Notes under the pieces: generated by a model
Told to the model about the DNA's origin: nothing
What the model saw: only the letters and a program-made list of their open reading frames with translations
The model's database searches: none
Translations under genes and position numbers: made by a program
Assembly (NCBI GenBank): GCA_027186245.1
Contig: CP114481.1
Span: 34,813,501-34,877,500, forward strand
Direction: 5' to 3'
DNA: 64,000 bases
Source of the DNA: Coriaria nepalensis
Taxonomy: Eukaryota > Streptophyta > Magnoliopsida > Cucurbitales > Coriariaceae
Shown: positions 51,451 through 64,000 of the stretch, one piece after another
How the letters are laid out: the number at the start of each line of letters is the position of its first letter
Position numbering within the stretch: the stretch's first letter is position 1

Positions 51451-53940
51451 TAAAATCATTTCAATGAGTCATTTCAAGTCAATATCTTATTTCAAAGTAA
51501 GTCGAACGAATTCAATTTTTTTGCACTACAAACACAAGTTCTGTGCATAAGTGCAAATGATCATTGCAAGGAAAGTGTGCATTCGTTTAAGCTTAAAATC
51601 ATTTCAATGAATCATTCAAGTCAATAACTTATTTCAAAGCAAGTCGAACGAATTCTATTTTTGCACTACAAACACAAGTTTTCTTCATAACTTACAAATG
51701 ATCAATGCAAGGAAAGTTTGCATTCGTTTAACCTTAAAATCATTTCAATGAGTCATTTCAAGTCAATATTTTATTTCAAAGTAATTCGAACGAGCACTAT
51801 TTTTGCACAACAAATGCAAGTTTTGTGCATAACTTGCACATGATCAATGCAAGGAAACTGTGCATTCGTTTAACCTTAAAATCATTTCAATGTGTCTTTT
51901 CAAGTCAATAACTTATTTCAAAGCAAGTCGAAAGAATTCTATTTTTGCACTACAAACAGAAGTTTTTTGCATAACTTGCAAATGATCAATGCAAGGAAAG
52001 TGTGCATTCGTTTAACCTTAAAATCATTTCAATGAGTCATTTCAAGTCAATATCTTATTTCAAAGCAAGTCGAACGAATTCAATTTTTTTGCACTACAAA
52101 CACAAGTTCTGTGCATAACTTGCAAATGATCAATGCAAGTAAAGTGTGCATTCGTTTAACCTTAAAATCATTTCAATCAGTCATTTCAAGTCAATAACTT
52201 ATTTCAAAGCAAGTCGAACGAATTCTACTTTTGCACTACAAACAGAAGTTTTTTGCATAACTTGCAAATGATCAATGCAAGGAAAGTGTGCATTCGTTTA
52301 ACCTTAAAATCATTTCAATGAGTCATTTCAAGTCAATATCTTATTTCAAAGCAAGTCGAACGAATTCAATTTTTTTGCACTACAAACACAAGTTCTGTGC
52401 ATAAGTGCAAATGATCATTACAAGGAAAGTGTGCATTCGTTTAACCTTAAAATCATTTCAATGAAACATTTCAAGTCAATAACTTATTTCAAAGCAAGTC
52501 GAACGAATTCTATTTTTGCACTACAAACACAAGTTTTCTTCATAACTTGCAAATGATCAATGCAAGGAAAGTTTGCATTCGTTTAACCTTAAAATCATTT
52601 CAATGAGTCATTTCAAGTCAATATTTTATTTCAAAGTAATTCGAACGAGCACTATTTTTGCACAACAAATGCAAGTTTTGTGCATAACTTGCACATGATC
52701 AATGCAAGGAAACTGTGCATTCGTTTAACCTTAAAATCATTTCAATGTGTCTTTTCAAGTCAATAACTTATTTCAAAGCAAGTCGAAAGAATTCTATTTT
52801 TGCACTACAAATGCAAGTTTTGGGCATAACTTGGAAATGATCAATGCAAGGAAAGTGTGCATTCGTTTAACCTTAAAATCATTTCAATGAGTCATTTCAA
52901 TTCAATAACTTATTTCAAAGCAAGTCGAACGAATTCTATTTTTGCACTACAAACAGAAGTTTTTTGCATAACTTGCAAATGATCAATGCAAGGAAAGTGT
53001 CTATTCGTTTAACCTTTAAATCATTTCAATGAGTCATTTCAAGTCAATAACTTATTTCAAAGCAAGTCGAACGAATTCTATTTCTGCACTACAAACAGAA
53101 GTTTTGTGCATAACTTGCAAATGATCAATCCAAGGAAAGTGTGCATTCGTTTAACATAAAATCATTTCAATGAGTCATTTCAAGTCAATAATTTATTTCA
53201 AAGCAAGTCGAATGAATTCAATTTTTGCACTACAAACACAAGTTTTGTGCATAACTTGCAAATGATCATTGCAAGGAAAGTGTGCATTCGTGTAACCTTA
53301 AAATCAATTCAATGAGTCATTTCAAGTCAATAACTTATTTTAAAGCAAGTCGAACGAATTCTATTTTTGCACTACAGACAGAAGTTTTGTGCATAACTTG
53401 CAAATGATCAATGCAAGGAAAGTGTGCATTCGTTTAACCTTAAAATCATTTCAATGAGTCATTTCAAGTCAATAACTTATTTCAAAGCAAGTCGAACGAA
53501 TTCTATTTTTGCACTACAAACACAAGTTTTCTTCATAACTTGCAAATGATCAATGCAAGGAAAGTTTGCATTCGTTTAACCTTAAAATCATTTCAATGAG
53601 TCATTTCAAGTCAATATTTTATTTCAAAGTAATTCGAACGAGCACTATTTTTGCACAACAAATGCATGTTTTGTGCATAACTTGCACATGATCAATGCAT
53701 GGAAACTGTGCATTCGTCTAACCTTAAAATCATATCAATGTGTCTTTTCAAGTCAATAACTTATTTCAAAGCAAGTCGAAAGAATTCTATTTTTGCACTA
53801 CAAATGCAAGTTTTGGGCATAACTTGCAAAAGATCAATGCAAGGAAAGTGTGCATTCGTTTAACCTTAAAATCATTTCAATGAGTCATTTCAATTCAATA
53901 ACTTATTTCAAAGCAAGTCGAACGAATTCTATTTTTGCAC
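51450..53940 (+). repeat. 711-type monomer series and 993-bp 7-mer duplication
   Basis: The five monomer types of the 711-bp HOR reappear, reordered: TTTTTTGCAC insertion monomers near 51,525, 52,085 and 52,370, and TTTTCTTCATAAC monomers near 51,670, 52,530 and 53,525. About 52,480-53,250 matches about 53,470-54,240 at 993 bp (seven monomers less one base): CATAACTTGC after TTTTCTT at 52,541 and 53,534, and TTAACATAAAATC at 53,151 and 54,144. The monomer at about 52,085 keeps the T insertion but has the normal CATAACTTGC, so it is an apparent recombinant. Confidence 0.78.
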
Positions 53941-56900
53941 TACAAACAGAAGTTTTTTGCATAACTTGCAAATGATCAATGCAAGGAAAGTGTCCATTCG
54001 TTTAACCTTTAAATCATTTCAATGAGTCATTTCAAGTCAATAACTTATTTCAAAGCAAGTCGAACGAATTCTATTTCTGCACTACAAACAGAAGTTTTGT
54101 GCATAACTTGCAAATGATCAATGCAAGGAAAGTGTGCATTCGTTTAACATAAAATCATTTCAATGAGTCATTTCGGGTCAATAATTTATTTCAAAGCATG
54201 TCGAACGAATTCAATTTTTGCACTACAAACACAAGTTTTGTGCATAACTTGCAAATGATCAATGCAAGGAAAGTGTGCATTCGTTATCCTTAAAATCATT
54301 TCAATGAGTCATTTGAAGTCAATATCTTATTTCAAAGTAATTCGAACGAGCACTATTTTTGCACTACAAATGCAAGTTTTGTGCATAACTTGCACATGAT
54401 CAATGCAAGGAAACTGTGCATTCGTTTAACCTTAAAATCATTTCAATGTGTCTTTTCAAGTCAATAACTTATTTCAAAGCAAGTCGAAAGAATTCAATTT
54501 TTGCACTACAAACACAAGTTTGGTGCATAACTTCCAAATTGTCATTGCAAGGAAAGTGTGCATTCGTTTAACCTTAAAATCATTTCAATGAGTCATTTCA
54601 AGTCAATAACTTATTTCAAAGCAAGTCGAACGAATTCTATTTTTGCACTACAAACACAAGTTTTCTGCATAACTTGCAAATGATCAATGCAAGGAAAGTG
54701 TGCATTCGTTTAGCCTTAAAATCATTTCAATGAGTCATCTCAAGTCAATATCTTATTTCAAAGTAATTCGAACGAGCACTATTTTTGCACTACAAAAAGA
54801 AGTTTTTTGCATAACTTGCAAATGATCAATGCAAGGAAAGTGTACATTCGTTTAACCATTAAATCATTTCAATGAGTCATTTCAAGTCAATAACTTATTT
54901 CAAAGCAAGTCGAACGAATTCTATTCTTGCACTACAAACAGAAGTTTTTTGCATAACTTGCAAATGATCAATGCAAGGAAAGTGTCCATTCGTTTAACCT
55001 TAAAGTCATTTCAATGAGTCATTTCCAGTCAATAACTTATTTCAAAGCAAGTCGAACGAATTCTATTTTTGCACTACAAACACAAGTTTTGTGCATAACT
55101 TGCAAATGATCAATGCGAGGAATGTGTGCATTCGTTTAACCTTTAAATCATTTCAGAGAGTCATTACAAGTCAATAACTTATTTCAAAGCAAGTCGAACG
55201 AATTCTATTTTTGCACTACAAACACAAGTTTTGTGCATAACTTGCAAATGATAAATGCAAGGAAAGTGTGCATTCGTTTAACCTTAAAATCATTTCAATG
55301 AGTCATTTCCAGTCAATAACTTATTTCAAAGCAAGTCGAACGAATTCTATTTTTGCACTACAAACACAAGTTATGTGCATAACTTGCAAATGATCAATGC
55401 AAGGAAAGTGTGCATTCGTTTAACCTTAAAATCATTTCAATGAGTCATTTCCAGTCAATAACTTATTTCCAAGCAAGTCGAAGGAATTCTATTGTTGCAC
55501 TACAAATGCAAGTTTTGGGCATAACTTGCAAATGATCAATGCAAGGAAAGTGTGCATTCGTTTAACCTTTAAATCATTTCAATGAGTCATTTCAAGTCAA
55601 TAACTTATTTCAAAGCAAGTCGAACGAATTCTATTTTTGCACTACAAACACAAGATTTCTGCATAACTTGCAAATGATCAATGCAAGGAAAGTGTGCATC
55701 CGTTTAGCCTTAAAATCATTTCAATGAGTCATTTCAAGTCAATATCTTATTTCAAAGTAATTCGAACGAGCACTATTTTTGCACTACAAACAGAAGTTTT
55801 TTGCATAACTTGCAAATAATCAATGCAAGGAAAGTGTACATTCGTTTAACCATTAAATCATTTCAATGAGTCATTTCAAGTCAATAACTTATTTCAAAGC
55901 AAGTCGAACGAATTCTATTTTTGCACTACAAACACAAGTTTTTTGCATAACTTGCAAATGATCAATGCAAGGAAAGTGTCCATTCGTTTAACCTTTAAAT
56001 CATTTCAATGAGTCATTCTAAGTCAGTAACTTATTTCAAAGCAAGTCGAACGAATTCTATTTTTGCGCTACAAACATAAGTTTTGTGGATAACTTGCAAG
56101 TGATCAATGCAAGGAAAGTGTAGATTCGTTTAACCTTTAAATATTTTCAATGAGTCATTTCAATCAATAACTTATTTCAAAGCAAGTCGAACGAATTCAA
56201 TTTTTGCACTACAAACGCAAGTTTTGTGCATAACTTGCAAATGATCAATGCAAGGAAAGTGTGCATTCGTTTAACCTTTAAATCATTTCAATGAGTCATT
56301 TCAAGTCAATAACTTATCTCAAAGCAAGTCGAACGAATTCAATTTTTTCACTACAAACACAAGTTTTGTGCATAACTTCCAAATTGTCATTGCAAGGAAA
56401 GTGTGCATTCGTTTAACCTTAAAATCATTTCAATGAGTCATTTCAAGTCAATAACTTATTTCAAAGCAAGTCGAACGAATTCTATTTTTGCACTACAAAC
56501 ACAAGTTTTCCACATAACTTGCAAATGATCAATGCAAGGAAAGTGTGCATTCGTTTAGCCTTAAAATCATTTCAATGAGTCATCTCAAGTCAATATCTTA
56601 TTTCAAAGTAATTCGAACGAGCACTATTTTTGCACTACAAAAAGATGTTTTTTGCATAACTTGCAAATGATCAATGCAAGGAAAGTGTACATTCGTTTAA
56701 CCATTAAATCATTTCAATGAGTCATTCCAAGTCAATAACTTATTTCAAAGCAAGTCGAACGAATTCTATTCTTGCACTACAAACAGAAGTTTTTTGCATA
56801 ACTTGCAAATGATCAATGCAAGGAAAGTGTCCATTCGTTTAACCTTTAAATCATTTCAATGAGTCATTTCAAGTCAATAACTTATTTCAAAGCAAGTCGA

Positions 56901-59900
56901 ACGAATTCTATTTCTGCACTACAAACAGAAGTTTTGTGCATAACTTGCAAATGATCAATGCAAGGAAAGTGTGCATTCGTTTAACATAAAATCATTTCAA
57001 TGAGTCATTTCGGGTCAATAATTTATTTCAAAGCATGTCGAACGAATTCAATTTTTGCACTACAAACACAAGTTTTGTGCATAACTTGCAAATGATCAAT
57101 GCAAGGAAAGTGTGCATTCGTTTAGCCTTAAAATCATTTCAATGAGTCATTTGAAGTCAATATCTTATTTCAAAGTAATTCGAACGAGCACTATTTTTGC
57201 ACTACAAATGCAAGTTTTGTGCATAACTTGCACATGATCAATGCAAGGAAACTGTGCATTCGTTTAACCTTAAAATCATTTCAATGTGTCTTTTCAAGTC
57301 AATAACTTATTTCAAAGCAAGTCGAAAGAATTCAATTTTTGCACTACAAACACAAGTTTGGTGCATAACTTCCAAATTGTCATTGCAAGGAAAGTGTGCA
57401 TTCGTTTAACCTTAAAATCATTTCAATGAGTCATTTCAAGTCAATAACTTATTTCAAAGCAAGTCGAACGAATTCTATTTTTGCACTACAAACACAAGTT
57501 TTCTGCATAACTTGCAAATGATCAATGCAAGGAAAGTGTGCATTCGTTTAGCCTTAAAATCATTTCAATGAGTCATCTCAAGTCAATATCTTATTTCAAA
57601 GTAATTCGAACGAGCACTATTTTTGCACTACAAAAAGAAGTTTTTTGCATAACTTGCAAATGATCAATGCAAGGAAAGTGTACATTCGTTTAACCATTAA
57701 ATCATTTCAATGAGTCATTTCAAGTCAATAACTTATTTCAAAGCAAGTCGAACGAATTCTATTCTTGCACTACAAACAGAAGTTTTTTGCATAACTTGCA
57801 AATGATCAATGCAAGGAAAGTGTCCATTCGTTTAACCTTAAAGTCATTTCAATGAGTCATTTCCAGTCAATAACTTATTTCAAAGCAAGTCGAACGAATT
57901 CTATTTTTGCACTACAAACACAAGTTTTGTGCATAACTTGCAAATGATCAATGCGAGGAATGTGTGCATTCGTTTAACCTTTAAATCATTTCAGAGAGTC
58001 ATTACAAGTCAATAACTTATTTCAAAGCAAGTCGAACGAATTCTATTTTTGCACTACAAACACAAGTTTTGTGCATAACTTGCAAATGATAAATGCAAGG
58101 AAAGTGTGCATTCGTTTAACCTTAAAATCATTTCAATGAGTCATTTCCAGTCAATAACTTATTTCAAAGCAAGTCGAACGAATTCTATTTTTGCACTACA
58201 AACACAAGTTATGTGCATAACTTGCAAATGATCAATGCAAGGAAAGTGTGCATTCGTTTAACCTTAAAATCATTTCAATGAGTCATTTCCAGTCAATAAC
58301 TTATTTCCAAGCAAGTCGAAGGAATTCTATTGTTGCACTACAAATGCAAGTTTTGGGCATAACTTGCAAATGATCAATGCAAGGAAAGTGTGCATTCGTT
58401 TAACCTTTAAATCATTTCAATGAGTCATTTCAAGTCAATAACTTATTTCAAAGCAAGTCGAACGAATTCTATTTTTGCACTACAAACACAAGATTTCTGC
58501 ATAACTTGCAAATGATCAATGCAAGGAAAGTGTGCATCCGTTTAGCCTTAAAATCATTTCAATGAGTCATTTCAAGTCAATATCTTATTTCAAAGTAATT
58601 CGAACGAGCACTATTTTTGCACTACAAACAGAAGTTTTTTGCATAACTTGCAAATAATCAATGCAAGGAAAGTGTACATTCGTTTAACCATTAAATCATT
58701 TCAATGAGTCATTTCAAGTCAATAACTTATTTCAAAGCAAGTCGAACGAATTCTATTTTTGCACTACAAACACAAGTTTTTTGCATAACTTGCAAATGAT
58801 CAATGCAAGGAAAGTGTCCATTCGTTTAACCTTTAAATCATTTCAATGAGTCATTCTAAGTCAGTAACTTATTTCAAAGCAAGTCGAACGAATTCTATTT
58901 TTGCGCTACAAACATAAGTTTTGTGGATAACTTGCAAGTGATCAATGCAAGGAAAGTGTAGATTCGTTTAACCTTTAAATATTTTCAATGAGTCATTTCA
59001 ATCAATAACTTATTTCAAAGCAAGTCGAACGAATTCAATTTTTGCACTACAAACGCAAGTTTTGTGCATAACTTGCAAATGATCAATGCAAGGAAAGTGT
59101 GCATTCGTTTAACCTTTAAATCATTTCAATGAGTCATTTCAAGTCAATAACTTATCTCAAAGCAAGTCGAACGAATTCAATTTTTTCACTACAAACACAA
59201 GTTTTGTGCATAACTTCCAAATTGTCATTGCAAGGAAAGTGTGCATTCGTTTAACCTTAAAATCATTTCAATGAGTCATTTCAAGTCAATAACTTATTTC
59301 AAAGCAAGTCGAACGAATTCTATTTTTGCACTACAAACACAAGTTTTCCACATAACTTGCAAATGATCAATGCAAGGAAAGTGTGCATTCGTTTAGCCTT
59401 AAAATCATTTCAATGAGTCATCTCAAGTCAATATCTTATTTCAAAGTAATTCGAACGAGCACTATTTTTGCACTACAAAAAGATGTTTTTTGCATAACTT
59501 GCAAATGATCAATGCAAGGAAAGTGTACATTCGTTTAACCATTAAATCATTTCAATGAGTCATTCCAAGTCAATAACTTATTTCAAAGCAAGTCGAACGA
59601 ATTCTATTCTTGCACTACAAACAGAAGTTTTTTGCATAACTTGCAAATGATCAATGCAAGGAAAGTGTCCATTCGTTTAACCTTAAAGTCATTTCAATGA
59701 GTCATTTCCAGTCAATAACTTATTTCAAAGCAAGTCGAACGAATTCTATTTTTGCACTACAAACACAAGTTTTGTGCATAACTTGCAAATGATCAATGCG
59801 AGGAATGTGTGCATTCGTTTAACCTTTAAATCATTTCAGAGAGTCATTACAAGTCAATAACTTATTTCAAAGCAAGTCGAACGAATTCTATTTTTGCACT

Positions 59901-61200
59901 ACAAACACAAGTTTTGTGCATAACTTGCAAATGATAAATGCAAGGAAAGTGTGCATTCGTTTAACCTTAAAATCATTTCAATGAGTCATTTCCAGTCAAT
60001 AACTTATTTCAAAGCAAGTCGAACGAATTCTATTTTTGCACTACAAACACAAGTTATGTGCATAACTTGCAAATGATCAATGCAAGGAAAGTGTGCATTC
60101 GTTTAACCTTAAAATCATTTCAATGAGTCATTTCCAGTCAATAACTTATTTCAAAGCAAGTCGAAGGAATTCTATTGTTGCACTACAAATGCAAGTTTTG
60201 GGCATAACTTGCAAATGATCAATGCAAGGAAAGTGTGCATTCGTTTAACCTTAAAATCATTTCAATGAGTCATTTCAAGTCAATAACTTATTTCAAAGCA
60301 AGTCGAACGAATTCTATTTTTGCACTACAAACACAAGATTTCTGCATAACTTGCAAATGATCAATGCAAGGAAAGTGTGCATTCGTTTAGCCTTAAAATC
60401 ATTTCAATGAGTCATTTCAAGTCAATATCTTATTTCAAAGTAATTCGAACGAGCACTATTTTTGCACTACAAACAGAAGTTTTTTGCATAACTTGCAAAT
60501 GATCAATGCAAGGAAAGTGTACATTCGTTTAACCATTAAATCATTTCAATGAGTCATTTCAAGTCAATAACTTATTTCAAAGCAAGTCGAACGAATTCTA
60601 TTTTTGCACTACAAACACAAGTTTTTTGCATAACTTGCAAATGATCAATGCAAGGAAAGTGTGCATTCGTTTAACCTTTAAATCATTTCAATGAGTCATT
60701 CTAAGTCAGTAACTTATTTCAAAGCAAGTCGAACGAATTCTATTTTTGCGCTACAAACATAAGTTTTGTGGATAACTTGCAAGTGATCAATGCAAGGAAA
60801 GTGTAGATTCGTTTAACCTTTAAATATTTTCAATGAGTCATTTCAAGTCAATAACTTATTTCAAAGCAAGTCGAACGAATTCAATTTTTGCACTACAAAC
60901 GCAAGTTTTGTGCATAACTTGCAAATGATCGATGCAAGGAAAGTGTGCATTCGTTTAACCTTTAAATCATTTCAATGAGTCATTTCAAGTCAATAACTTA
61001 TCTCAAAGCAAGTCGAACGAATTCAATTTTTTCACTACAAACACAAGTTTTGTGCATAACTTCCAAATTGTCATTGCAAGGAAAGTGTGCATTCGTTTAA
61101 CCTTAAAATCATTTCAATGAGTCATTTCAAGTCAATAACTTATTTCAAAGCAAGTCGAACGAATTCTATTTTTGCACTACAAACACAAGTTTTCCGCATA
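53940..61200 (+). repeat. 20-mer HOR, 2,838-bp unit, two full copies plus partial third
   Basis: Copy 1 is about 53,940-56,780 and copy 2 about 56,780-59,620. Anchors at +2,838: ATTTGAAGTC at 54,311 and 57,149, and TAGATTCG at 56,121 and 58,959. A partial third copy starts near 59,640, at the equivalent of 57,795, and runs to about 61,200 at +1,845 (TAGATTCG at 60,804). Copies 1 and 2 are nearly identical by eye; one difference is TTCGTTATCC near 54,283 against TTCGTTTAGCC, a one-base loss. This is one of the youngest-looking amplifications in the window. Confidence 0.9.
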
Positions 61201-64000
61201 ACTTGCAAATGATCAATGCAAGGAAAGTATGCATTCGTTTAGCCTTAAAATCATTTCAATGAGTCATTTCAAGTCAATATCTTATTTCAAAGTAATTCGA
61301 ACGAGCACTATTTTTGCACTACAAACAGAAGTTTTTTGCATAACTTGCAAATGATCAATGCAAGGAAAGTGTACATTCGTTTAACCATTAAATCATTTCA
61401 ATGAGTCATTTCAAGTCAATAACTTATTTCAAAGCAAGTCGAACGAATTCTATTCTTGCACTACAAACAGAAGTTTTTTGCATAAGTTGCAAATGATCAA
61501 TGCAAGGAAAATCTCCATTCGTTTAACCTTTAAATCATTTCAATGAGTTATTCTAAGTCAATAACTTATTTCAAAGCAAGTCGAACAAATTCTATTTTTG
61601 CGCTACAAACACAAGTTTTGTGCATAACTTGCAAGTGATCAATGCAAGGAAAGTGTACATTCGTTTAACCTTAAAATCATTTCAATGAGTCATTTCAAGT
61701 CAATAACTTATTTCAAAGCAAGTCGAACGAATTCAATTTTTGCACTAGAAACACAAGTTTTGTGCATAACTTGCAAATGATCAATGCAAGGAAGGTGTGC
61801 ATTCGTTTAACCTTAAAATCATTTCAACGAGTCATTTCAAGTCAATAACTTATTTCAAAGCAAGTCGAACGAATTCAATTTTTTCACTACAAACACAAGT
61901 TTTGTGCATAACTTCCAATTGATCATTGCAAGGAAAGTGTGCATTTGTTTAACCTTAAAATCATTTCAATGAGTCATTTTAAGTCAATAACTTATTTCAA
62001 AGCAAGTCGAACGAATTCTATTTTTGCCCTACAGACACAAGTTTTCTGCATAACTTGCAAATGATCAATGCAAGGAAAGTATGCATTCGTTTAGCCTTAA
62101 AATCATTTCAATGAGTCATTTCAAGTCAATATCTTATTTCAAAGTAATTCGAACGAGCACTATTTTTGCACTACAAACAGAAGTTTTTTGCATAACTTGC
62201 AGATGATCAATGCAAGGAAAGTGTACATTCGTTTAACCTTAAAATCATTTCAATGAGTCATTTTAAGTCAATAACTTATTTCAAAGCAAGTCAAACGAAT
62301 TCTATTTTTGCACTACAGACACAAGTTTTCTGCATAACTTGCAAATGATCAATGCAAGGAAAGTGTGCATTCGTTTAGCCTTAAAATCATTTCAATGAGT
62401 CATTTCAAGTCAATATCTTATTTCAAAGTAATTCGAACGAGCACTATTTTTGCACTACAAATGCAAGTTTTGTGCATAACTTGCACATGATCAATGCAAG
62501 GAAACTGTGCATTCGTTTAACCTTAAAATCATTTCAATGTGTCTTTTCAAGTCGATAACTTATTTCAAAGCAAGTCGAAAGAATTCTATTTTTGCACTAC
62601 AAATGCAAGTTTTAGGCATAACTTGGAAATGATCAATGCAAGGAAAGTGTGCATTCGTTTATCCTTAAAATCATTTCAATGAGTCATTTCAATTCAATAA
62701 CTTATTCCAAAGCAAGTCGAACGAATTCTATTTTTGCACTACAAACAGAAGTTTTTTGCATAACTTGCAAATGATCAATGCAAGGAAAGTGTCTATTCGT
62801 TTAACCTTTAAATCATTTCAATGAGTCATTTCAAGTCAATAACTTATTTCAAAGCAAGTCGAACGAATTCTATTTTTGCGCTACAAACATAAGTTTTGTG
62901 GATAACTTGCAAGTGATCAATGCAAGGAAAGTGTAGATTCGTTTAACCTTTAAATATTTTCAATGAGTCATTTCAAGTCAATAACTTATTTCAAAGCAAG
63001 TCGAACGAATTCAATTTTTGCACTACAAACGCAAGTTTTGTGCATAACTTGCAAATGATCAATGCAAGGAAAGTGTGCATTCGTTTAACCTTTAAATCAT
63101 TTCAATGAGTCATTTCAAGTCAATAACTTATCTCAAAGCAAGTCGAACGAATTTAATTTTTTCACTACAAACACAAGTTTTGTGCATAACTTCCAAATTG
63201 TCATTGCAAGGAAAGTGTGCATTCGTTTAACCTTAAAATCATTTCAATGAGTCATGTCAAGTCAATAACTTATTTCAAAGCAAGTCGAACGAATTCTATT
63301 TTTGCACTACAAACACAAGTTTTCTGCATAACTTGCAAATGATCAATGCAAGGAAAGTGTGCATTCGTTTAGCCTTAAAATCATTTCAATGAGTCATCTC
63401 AAGTCAATATCTTATTTCAAAGTAATTCGAACGAGCACTATTTTTGCACTACAAATAGAAGTTTTTTGCATAACTTGCAAATGATCAATGCAAGGAAAGT
63501 GTACATTCGTTTAACCATTAAATCATTTCAATGAGTCATTTCAAGTCAATAACTTATTTCAAAGCAAGTCGAACGAATTCTATTCTTGCACTACAAACAG
63601 AAGTTTTTTGCATAAGTTGCAAATGATCAATGCAAGGAAAATCTCCATTCGTTTAACCTTTAAATCATTTCAATGAGTTATTCTAAGTCAATAACTTATT
63701 TCAAAGCAAGTCGAACAAATTCTATTTTTGCGCTACAAACACAAGTTTTGTGCATAACTTGCAAGTGATCAATGCAAGGAAAGTGTACATTCGTTTAACC
63801 TTAAAATCATTTCAATGAGTCATTTCAAGTCAATAACTTATTTCAAAGCAAGTCGAACGAATTCAATTTTTGCACTAGAAACACAAGTTTTGTGCATAAC
63901 TTGCAAATGATCAATGCAAGGAAGGTGTGCATTCGTTTAACCTTAAAATCATTTCAACGAGTCATTTCAAGTCAATAACTTATTTCAAAGCAAGTCGAAC
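60715..64000 (+). repeat. 15-mer HOR, 2,130-bp unit, second copy cut by window end
   Basis: About 60,715-62,845 is followed by a second copy from about 62,845 to the window end. Anchors at exactly 2,130 bp are TAGATTCG at 60,804 and 62,934, and AAAATCTCCATTCG (ATCTCC at 61,511 and 63,641). Part of the unit (about 61,500-62,400) also resembles 49,560-50,470 at about +11,925 (CACTAGAAACACAAG at 49,819 and 61,744). The unit length equals that of the 27.5-30.8 kb duplication, but the monomer content differs. Confidence 0.88.
61261..61402 (+). repeat. Mosaic monomer: B-type left half, A-type right half
   Basis: Positions 1 to about 55 carry the B haplotype (AATATC, GTAATTCG, GAGCAC). From about 62 on it is A type (AAACAGAAG, TTTTTTGCATAAC, CAAATGATC, AAAGTGTACATTCG). 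The breakpoint lies in the invariant TTTTTGCACTACAAA stretch. The same mosaic recurs near 45,540, 46,530, 47,960, 48,520, 50,220, 50,500, 54,770, 55,760, 57,600, 58,600, 59,450, 60,440, 62,150 and 63,420. It is nearly confined to the last 20 kb. Most likely one ancestral exchange or gene conversion was then amplified with the local HORs. Confidence 0.85.

Larger units (their letters stand above)
1..64000 (+). repeat. 142-bp satellite DNA tandem array, entire window
   Basis: The window consists entirely of head-to-tail copies of one AT-rich monomer. Successive GAGTC starts at 2, 144, 286 and 428 are each 142 bp apart, and this spacing persists to the end, giving about 450 monomers. All copies read in the same direction; I saw no inverted segment. 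The consensus has 45 G/C in 142 bp, about 32%. Monomer junctions usually read TTTCAATGAGTCATTTC. Most monomers carry one EcoRI site (GAATTC). No stretch of 300 bp or more is free of the satellite. Array length, monomer size and lack of genes fit eukaryotic heterochromatic satellite, possibly centromeric; that location is inference, and I do not recognise the family or species. Confidence 0.98.

Noticed and set aside
1..64000. CRISPR array or other repeat-spacer system
   Set aside because: The variable parts are not unique spacers of fixed length between short constant repeats. The whole 142 bp is repeated, and variants recur as subfamilies.
1..64000. Mobile element or viral insertion
   Set aside because: No stretch departs from the monomer. 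I saw no terminal repeats, target-site duplications, poly-A tails or reverse transcriptase or transposase motifs on either strand.
1..64000. Naming the species or matching a known plant, insect or vertebrate satellite
   Set aside because: I do not recognise the monomer. Length and AT content are shared by many unrelated satellites, so an assignment would be a guess.

Overview
The whole 64-kb window is one uninterrupted head-to-tail array of a single AT-rich satellite DNA. The monomer is 142 bp and roughly 450 copies fit in the window, all in the same orientation. I found no flanking unique DNA, transposon, RNA gene, CRISPR array or credible protein-coding gene. The longest open frames are 61-80 codons and are explained by the satellite itself. 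A megabase-type monotonous satellite of near-nucleosomal length, about 32% GC in the consensus, points to eukaryotic constitutive heterochromatin, possibly centromeric or pericentromeric. I do not recognise the monomer as a named satellite and cannot assign a species.

Monomer architecture (numbered from the common GAGTC): a cluster of T[C/T]ATTTCAA copies spans the monomer junction. An EcoRI site lies at 43-48. TGCA occurs five times between 55 and 115. There are two dyads, TGCAC/GTGCA (55-59/76-80) and CTTGCA/TGCAAG (84-89/99-104), and an ATTCG box at 115-119. Monomers fall into linked-variant subfamilies. The clearest is a 'B' type with GTAATTCG, GAGCAC, AAATGCAAG, CACATGATC and AAACTG together. 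Many monomers are mosaics of types.

Layout: 1-4,985 mixed monomers, with pieces duplicated more than 20 kb away. 4,985-9,665 holds three tandem copies of a 1,560-bp 11-mer higher-order repeat (HOR). 9,060-20,580 is a compound block in which about 4.28 kb is repeated at +7,240 bp, each copy carrying a 711-bp 5-mer HOR. 20,580-27,500 is mixed and includes a copy of the window's first kilobase at +22,572. 27,500-34,400 is a nested patchwork of 2,130-, 3,692- and 2,768-bp offsets with a 72-bp register-breaking deletion at 33,488. 34,400-40,680 is a 3,265-bp 23-mer in two copies. 40,680-53,940 is mixed and contains 284-bp dimers and 711-, 993- and 1,988-bp units. 53,940-61,200 holds a 2,838-bp 20-mer in two copies plus a partial third. 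60,715-64,000 holds a 2,130-bp 15-mer, with the second copy cut by the window end.

Nothing here encodes a pathway. What can be read is amplification history: many separate local tandem duplications of different unit lengths, laid over older long-range copying. The pattern fits unequal exchange and replication slippage in a large satellite. All offsets were read by aligning distinctive variants by eye, so block edges are accurate to about half a monomer or one monomer.
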